Positions 61,201 through 64,000 of a DNA stretch of 64,000 bases are shown here, one piece after another. Within the stretch, counting starts at the first letter, position 1. Each line of letters begins with the position of its first letter. A program made the translations under genes and the position numbers. The stretch is from Nemopilema nomurai (Eukaryota; Cnidaria; Scyphozoa; Rhizostomeae; Rhizostomatidae). The DNA is taken from positions 868,001 through 932,000 of the forward strand of contig ML133386.1 of NCBI GenBank assembly GCA_003864495.1, given 5' to 3'. A model generated the notes under the pieces. That model made no database searches. It saw nothing but the letters and a program-made list of their open reading frames with translations, and had not been told where the DNA came from.

Positions 61201-61958
61201 ATTTAACAAAATGAATTGTGATAGAAAATGACAAAATTTCAAAAGATGGCAAGAGCCTAAATGATAACGTGGTACTGTGGTGTAAATACTATATAAATTA
61301 ATAGATTGTTACCACAGGGGGTGCTCTCTCCTTGATTAGTCTATCTATTGAGAGAGCTCCTCCTTTAAAAAATTCCTGCATGCAAATCTCCTTGGTTTTT
61401 GTAAATCATTTATATTTTTTTTCTTGTTCTTTGTTTCTCTCATTGTATGTAATTTATTTCCTGTTGTAACCTGTTGCTGTATTTTTAAAGACTTGTATGT
61501 TTCGATTTTTGAAAATGAAATGAACTGACTTATTTTTCCATGTTACTGAACTCATACACAATTTTCTGTTTCAGATAATTTAATTGGAAGTCTTCTGCAT
61601 AGAACCTGTCATTGATAATAACTGAGTATTATATCTACAGTAATGGTTCTAAGCAACGTTTAAAACCAGCCTTATCGAGGAGAAATCATGTTGGACATAA
61701 CAGGACATAACATGTTCAACTGTTGACTAAATAAATGCTAGCAAAATAACTACTATTGTAACCCAAATGTTTCGCTAAAACAAGGTAACAAAAGAGGGGT
61801 AGCCATTAGGAACAAAGGTCATGTTGCTTAACTCACCAGTCTTCAAAAGTGAAGTTCACATTGCCAACATTATATTGACAGGTCTTTGATGAAGCCAAAA
61901 CCACAAAATGACGAAGTTGTGACAAAGCATACAAAACTACGATTCCTTTCAGGTACAT
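36361..61958 (-). CDS. IGF2R: Cation-independent mannose-6-phosphate receptor (IGF2R-like)
   Basis: Thirty-two exons: 61837-61958, 58633-58879, 57709-57868, 57353-57612, 56801-57063, 55228-55515, 54328-54753, 53849-54015, 53187-53498, 50891-51104, 50076-50209, 48928-49304, 48598-48821, 48111-48260, 47554-47693, 47175-47418, 46672-46852, 45329-45610, 44836-44974, 44423-44669, 43645-43931, 42099-42173, 41725-41859, 41194-41337, 40437-40613, 40113-40329, 39424-39661, 37962-38101, 37413-37566, 37136-37267, 36642-36729, 36361-36510. They total 6514 nt, or 2170 aa once one extra base in exon 5 is allowed for (human: 2491). A signal peptide precedes about 14 CIMR repeats of the pattern C-Y-F-W-T-AC, FDLSPL, FYINVC, AC, YTNGD-C, ITF-C. 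One transmembrane helix (about 2066-2085) and an 85-aa tail follow. The receptor carries M6P-tagged hydrolases to lysosomes; IGF2 binding is a mammalian trait and is not implied. Human has 15 repeats and a fibronectin II insert, which I did not see. Confidence 0.95.
42207..43570. repeat. 17-bp-based minisatellite filling an IGF2R-like intron
   Basis: About 80 units of a 17-bp theme with variants AATGTAAAGGCTGGCGC, AATGTTAAGGCTGATGG, AATGTAAATGCCGACGA and AATGAAAAGGATGGCGC, arranged in higher-order blocks. It occupies about 1.36 of the 1.47 kb intron between exons 21 and 22. Many frames stay open across it because 3 x 17 nt gives a 17-residue periodic peptide; these are not genes. Confidence 0.97.
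45935..46125 (+). repeat. Dispersed repeat family, copy 5
   Basis: Signature CAGCTTTGGTCTTTTTCCGA, GTTTGCATGCTCTGAAGAGT and AGTATGCAAAA, in the intron between exons 17 and 18 of the IGF2R-like gene. Confidence 0.6.
47140..47190 (-). other. IGF2R: Duplicated splice-donor segment after exon 16
   Basis: On the minus strand the exon end GCAG|GTATAGTAAAACCC is followed about 27 bp on by CAGGTATAGTAAA, a second copy of the donor. Use of the second donor would add a short in-intron segment. Confidence 0.6.
47918..47991 (-). tRNA. tRNA-like sequence (pseudogene or SINE head)
   Basis: Minus strand begins CCCCCGAAAGCTCAGCGGTA with an A box and a paired D arm (GCTC/GAGC). It has GAGTTCGAGTCTC as B box and closes with CTCGGG pairing to CCCGA. 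The anticodon stem does not pair (CTTGG against GTCAGG), so it is unlikely to be a working tRNA. It lies in the intron between exons 14 and 15. Confidence 0.4.
51717..53183. repeat. 34-bp minisatellite (about 43 copies) abutting a splice donor
   Basis: Unit ATTACATAGAACACCACCAG followed by AGGAATGCATAAGG, with a T/G variant at the third base and a few partial units (near 52125, 52225, 52675). It fills most of the intron after exon 9. The last unit reaches within 4 bp of the donor at 53186. All three minus-strand frames are open through it, so the long peptides it predicts are artefacts. Confidence 0.97.
53595..53815. repeat. AT-only simple repeat
   Basis: ATAATATAAT-type low-complexity DNA in the intron between exons 8 and 9. 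Confidence 0.8.
54840..55160. repeat. 15-bp AT-rich array
   Basis: Repeated ATAACATAATATAAA blocks (three 5-bp words) with variants, in the intron between exons 6 and 7 of the IGF2R-like gene. Confidence 0.85.
56801..57063 (-). pseudogene. IGF2R: IGF2R-like exon 5 with an apparent one-base frameshift
   Basis: Entering in the frame set by exon 4, the exon reads GGNGPVLQSSFGCSYE, the normal start of a CIMR repeat. A run of five A (57010-57014 on the plus strand) then throws it out of frame into a stop. One base fewer gives the expected WETEHACP, FDLRPLQ and MNVCG, and an exit phase that fits exon 6. Exon length (263) is one more than the flanking phases require. The rest of the gene is intact, so a homopolymer sequencing or assembly error is as likely as a real lesion. 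Confidence 0.7.
58375..58510 (-). repeat. Dispersed repeat family, copy 6
   Basis: Reverse orientation: TCTCAGAGCATGCAGATGTT, AAAATGACCAAGAGCTGAC and CAGTTGCGGATCGAAAA, then GACCAATCAACG. It lies in an IGF2R-like intron. Confidence 0.6.
58880..61836. other. IGF2R-like intron 1, no other gene seen
   Basis: About 3 kb of AT-rich DNA. No domain, tandem array or clear transposon was recognised. No regulatory element could be assigned. Confidence 0.55.
61837..61958 (-). other. IGF2R: IGF2R-like exon 1: start codon and signal peptide
   Basis: Encodes MYLKGIVVLYALSQLRHFVV-, a hydrophobic N-terminus typical of a signal peptide, with likely cleavage near ALAS-like LASSKTC, then CQYNVGNVNFTFED. The donor CTG|GTGAGT leaves phase 2 and joins the exon at 58879 to make a Trp codon. 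The intron is about 3 kb, the longest in the gene. Confidence 0.88.
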
Positions 61959-62420
61959 TATGGGAACTGCAAGCTTAGGCCAGTTGTGGATAAGCCAAGT
62001 TTCGTTTCAACTACTGATATCTGATTGAATGTGAGGTTAGAGCACAAAGGGCGGGAAATTTGTTTACTTTATAGGCCTTCATTGCGCCGGCCCTAATTGC
62101 TCTAATTTTTGCATGCATTAAGTTTGACAAAAATTGAGGTATAAAGGTGCTCGGGGATGTTAATCGAGGGGCTTACAAGCAAGAAAACAACACGGAATCT
62201 AAAGCAACCTAGTTTCTCCCATATTAGCCCTCCCATATTACAAACGCTTCTTCCTTGACGTCATTGATAGAAACGGTTAGTAAAAGAAACATTAATAAAT
62301 GCTAGACCAAGAGCCCATAACAGTCTCTTTCCGACAATATTTCTTAAGAAGCATCGGTTTAATCTATGAAATACTTTTAAAAACTATTTCTAGTAAAACG
62401 TATAAAAATGGATAACATTT
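61959..62420. other. Upstream region of the IGF2R-like gene
   Basis: Expected to hold the promoter and 5' UTR of the minus-strand receptor. I see no clear TATA box or other core element and no coding signal. Confidence 0.35.
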
Positions 62421-62429
62421 CATTCGCTC

Positions 62430-62720
62430 AAAATGGAGATAAGGCTAGTAAAGAGAAATATAGACCGATCAGTGCTTTCCTCTCATTTTAAAAAAATTTG
62501 AAAGAATCATGTTTAACAAAATCTATATAAATGCAAAGCTGTACCCTTTGCTTTTTGGGTTCCAAATTGGTCAAACCACCCAGCAAACATTACTGCATGT
62601 CACTGAAGACTTGAAAAACAGCCTAGAATGAAGAAGAAGTGCTACGGGTTTTTGTGGGCTTTTCGAAAGCATATAATTTTACAAAAAACGAGATACTTTG
62701 GAATATATTTAGAAACTACT
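62430..62720 (+). mobile_element. LINE reverse transcriptase fragment
   Basis: Plus strand, across frameshifts, reads SKEKYRPIS, FERIMFNKIYINAK, LFGFQIGQTTQQTLLHVTED and LKNSLE. This is the conserved N-terminal fingers region of a CR1/jockey-type reverse transcriptase. It is short and broken. Confidence 0.7.
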
Positions 62721-63109
62721 CGACTACATAACAAGGACGATGACTCCGGGAAGCAAGAATCCATGACTATCCCAAGGTTCAAGGGTCATTACATAAAACA
62801 CTTAACTAACTTCCTGACAAATATGATTAAATACGATTAATTATGATTAAATTCGAATACATACTAGAATCTGTTTCAAAATGGACGTCGGGTCATCACA
62901 GGCGACAGAACTGGGATGTGTAGGCCCTGGTAGAGAGAAACCCACCGAGAGTCACAGTCGCCGCTATTACAAACTTGCAAAAGTTTTAAGAGGAAAGGAA
63001 GAAGCTTAGCATTATTTTCAAAGCCTAAGAGAATCTGAACCGAATCGACCGGTTCTATGGATAAAGCTTGGGGTCAATTGGAAAATGTCTTTATTAATGT
63101 TGTCTGAAA

Positions 63110-63650
63110 GGTCTTTATCATCATTCACCATACAACAAGAGTTGAATCAGAGCGCTGTTTGAAGAACTTTCGTTTAGGCAAATGGTCACAGCAACTTTAA
63201 AACTCTGGCGAGAAGATCTCGTTACAGTTTGCAAAATATCGAATGTAGGGCAAAGCAACAAAAAGTGCTCCGTATTCTCAATGCCATCGTATGTTGGACA
63301 CATTTAATTCAAGGTATTTTTGAAATTATGCAAGAATTTCTGAAAGTTTAGTCTACTTAGATCAATTCTTATTTGAGAAAGATACAATAAACCTATTGGG
63401 TCATGAATCCCAAAGGCAGGTTTTGCAGGTGGGAGGAGTGACGCGAATTAACAAAGAAACTTTGTCTTAAATACAGCTACAGAATGCGAAAGCCGGATTT
63501 CAGTCCATTCAGATATGCAATTGGAATAAAAGCTAGATTGAAATTTTTCTGCCCTTGCCTTTGGTCGTCCAATAAAATTCTGGATGCAAAGAGAGTAGTT
63601 TCATTGATGGAGCAGAGGTAAGATTATGCAAAGCCTTGAAGAAGAGAATA
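63110..63650 (-). mobile_element. LINE C-terminal fragment (zinc-knuckle end)
   Basis: Minus-strand translation ends with CPTYDGIENTEHFLLLCPTF and LLYGE, the C-x2-C/H-type tail found after non-LTR reverse transcriptases. Upstream, up to about 63650, the frame is broken but keeps thumb-like segments (ILFFKALHNLTS). It is opposite in strand to the 62430 fragment, so a separate insertion. Confidence 0.7.
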
Positions 63651-63667
63651 AAGCGTTTACTTCACCT

Positions 63668-64000
63668 TCAGGGGAGGATCCAGAAAATTTTCTGACCGGT
63701 GCTCAACTTTAAATGTGCGACATCCGAAAAATTACCACAGCCTATATTAAATTCGGCTTCGATGATCTATATACAAGAGTAGCTACAATATGTTTTGAAA
63801 TTTATATCCTTTATGTTTGGTATGCCGAATCAAGAAAACTTGATATTTCAAACATAATTCGTACTTTTACAACTAAATAAACAAATCGTGATTCAGTGTT
63901 ATACTACGGTTTTTCAAAATGAGGCTGCAAGTTGAATTGATGTATAGGTACCAGCAAAGAAAACATTCTCAGCAAGGCTCGTTAGTTTTGTCTGTTATTT
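63668..64000. mobile_element. Possible left end of a hAT-like element
   Basis: TCAGGGGAGGATCCAGAAAA resembles the CAGGGGCGGATCCAG terminus seen at 32396. The rest would lie outside the window. Confidence 0.3.

Overview
The window is intron-rich, AT-rich animal DNA. Genes consist of short exons with GT-AG introns that keep reading frame across every junction. The gene set (importin alpha, MORC, CCDC181 and a full-length cation-independent mannose-6-phosphate receptor) together with decayed Penelope, CR1/L2-like, gypsy, hAT and Harbinger elements fits an early-branching invertebrate. An anthozoan cnidarian is my best guess, but the species cannot be fixed from sequence alone.

Layout. About 1.06-4.8 kb: the 5' five coding exons of a MORC3-type ATPase (minus strand), running off the left edge. 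5.3-5.7 kb: a tentative two-exon 82-aa gene (minus). 6.2-6.8 kb: a Penelope-like fragment. 8.1-18.8 kb: a complete 13-exon importin alpha gene (minus, 520 aa), whose introns hold a Penelope-like element with hammerhead-ribozyme-like cores, a near-perfect 65-bp inverted repeat and donor-proximal minisatellites. 18.8-24.6 kb: intergenic, with a decayed LINE reverse transcriptase. 24.7-29.2 kb: a three-exon CCDC181-like gene (minus, 363 aa) with gypsy, SINE-like and hAT MITE insertions. 29.2-34.6 kb: intergenic DNA carrying nested DNA transposon remnants. 34.6-35.7 kb: an unrecognised single-exon 353-aa reading frame on the plus strand. 36.4-62.0 kb: a complete 32-exon cation-independent mannose-6-phosphate/IGF2 receptor gene (minus, about 2170 aa), with signal peptide, about 14 CIMR/MRH repeats, one transmembrane helix and a short tail ending in a DxxLL sorting signal. 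One of its exons appears to carry a single-base frameshift. 62-64 kb: LINE fragments and a possible hAT end.

The genes are independent housekeeping loci, not an operon: nuclear import (importin alpha), chromatin-associated ATPase (MORC), a probable ciliary microtubule protein (CCDC181) and lysosomal enzyme sorting (M6P receptor). I found no CRISPR array or bacterial-type defence system. The most unusual features are the unrecognised 353-aa frame, minisatellites that begin at or just past splice donors, hammerhead-like cores beside the Penelope element, a dispersed repeat family with inverted arms, and the receptor frameshift.
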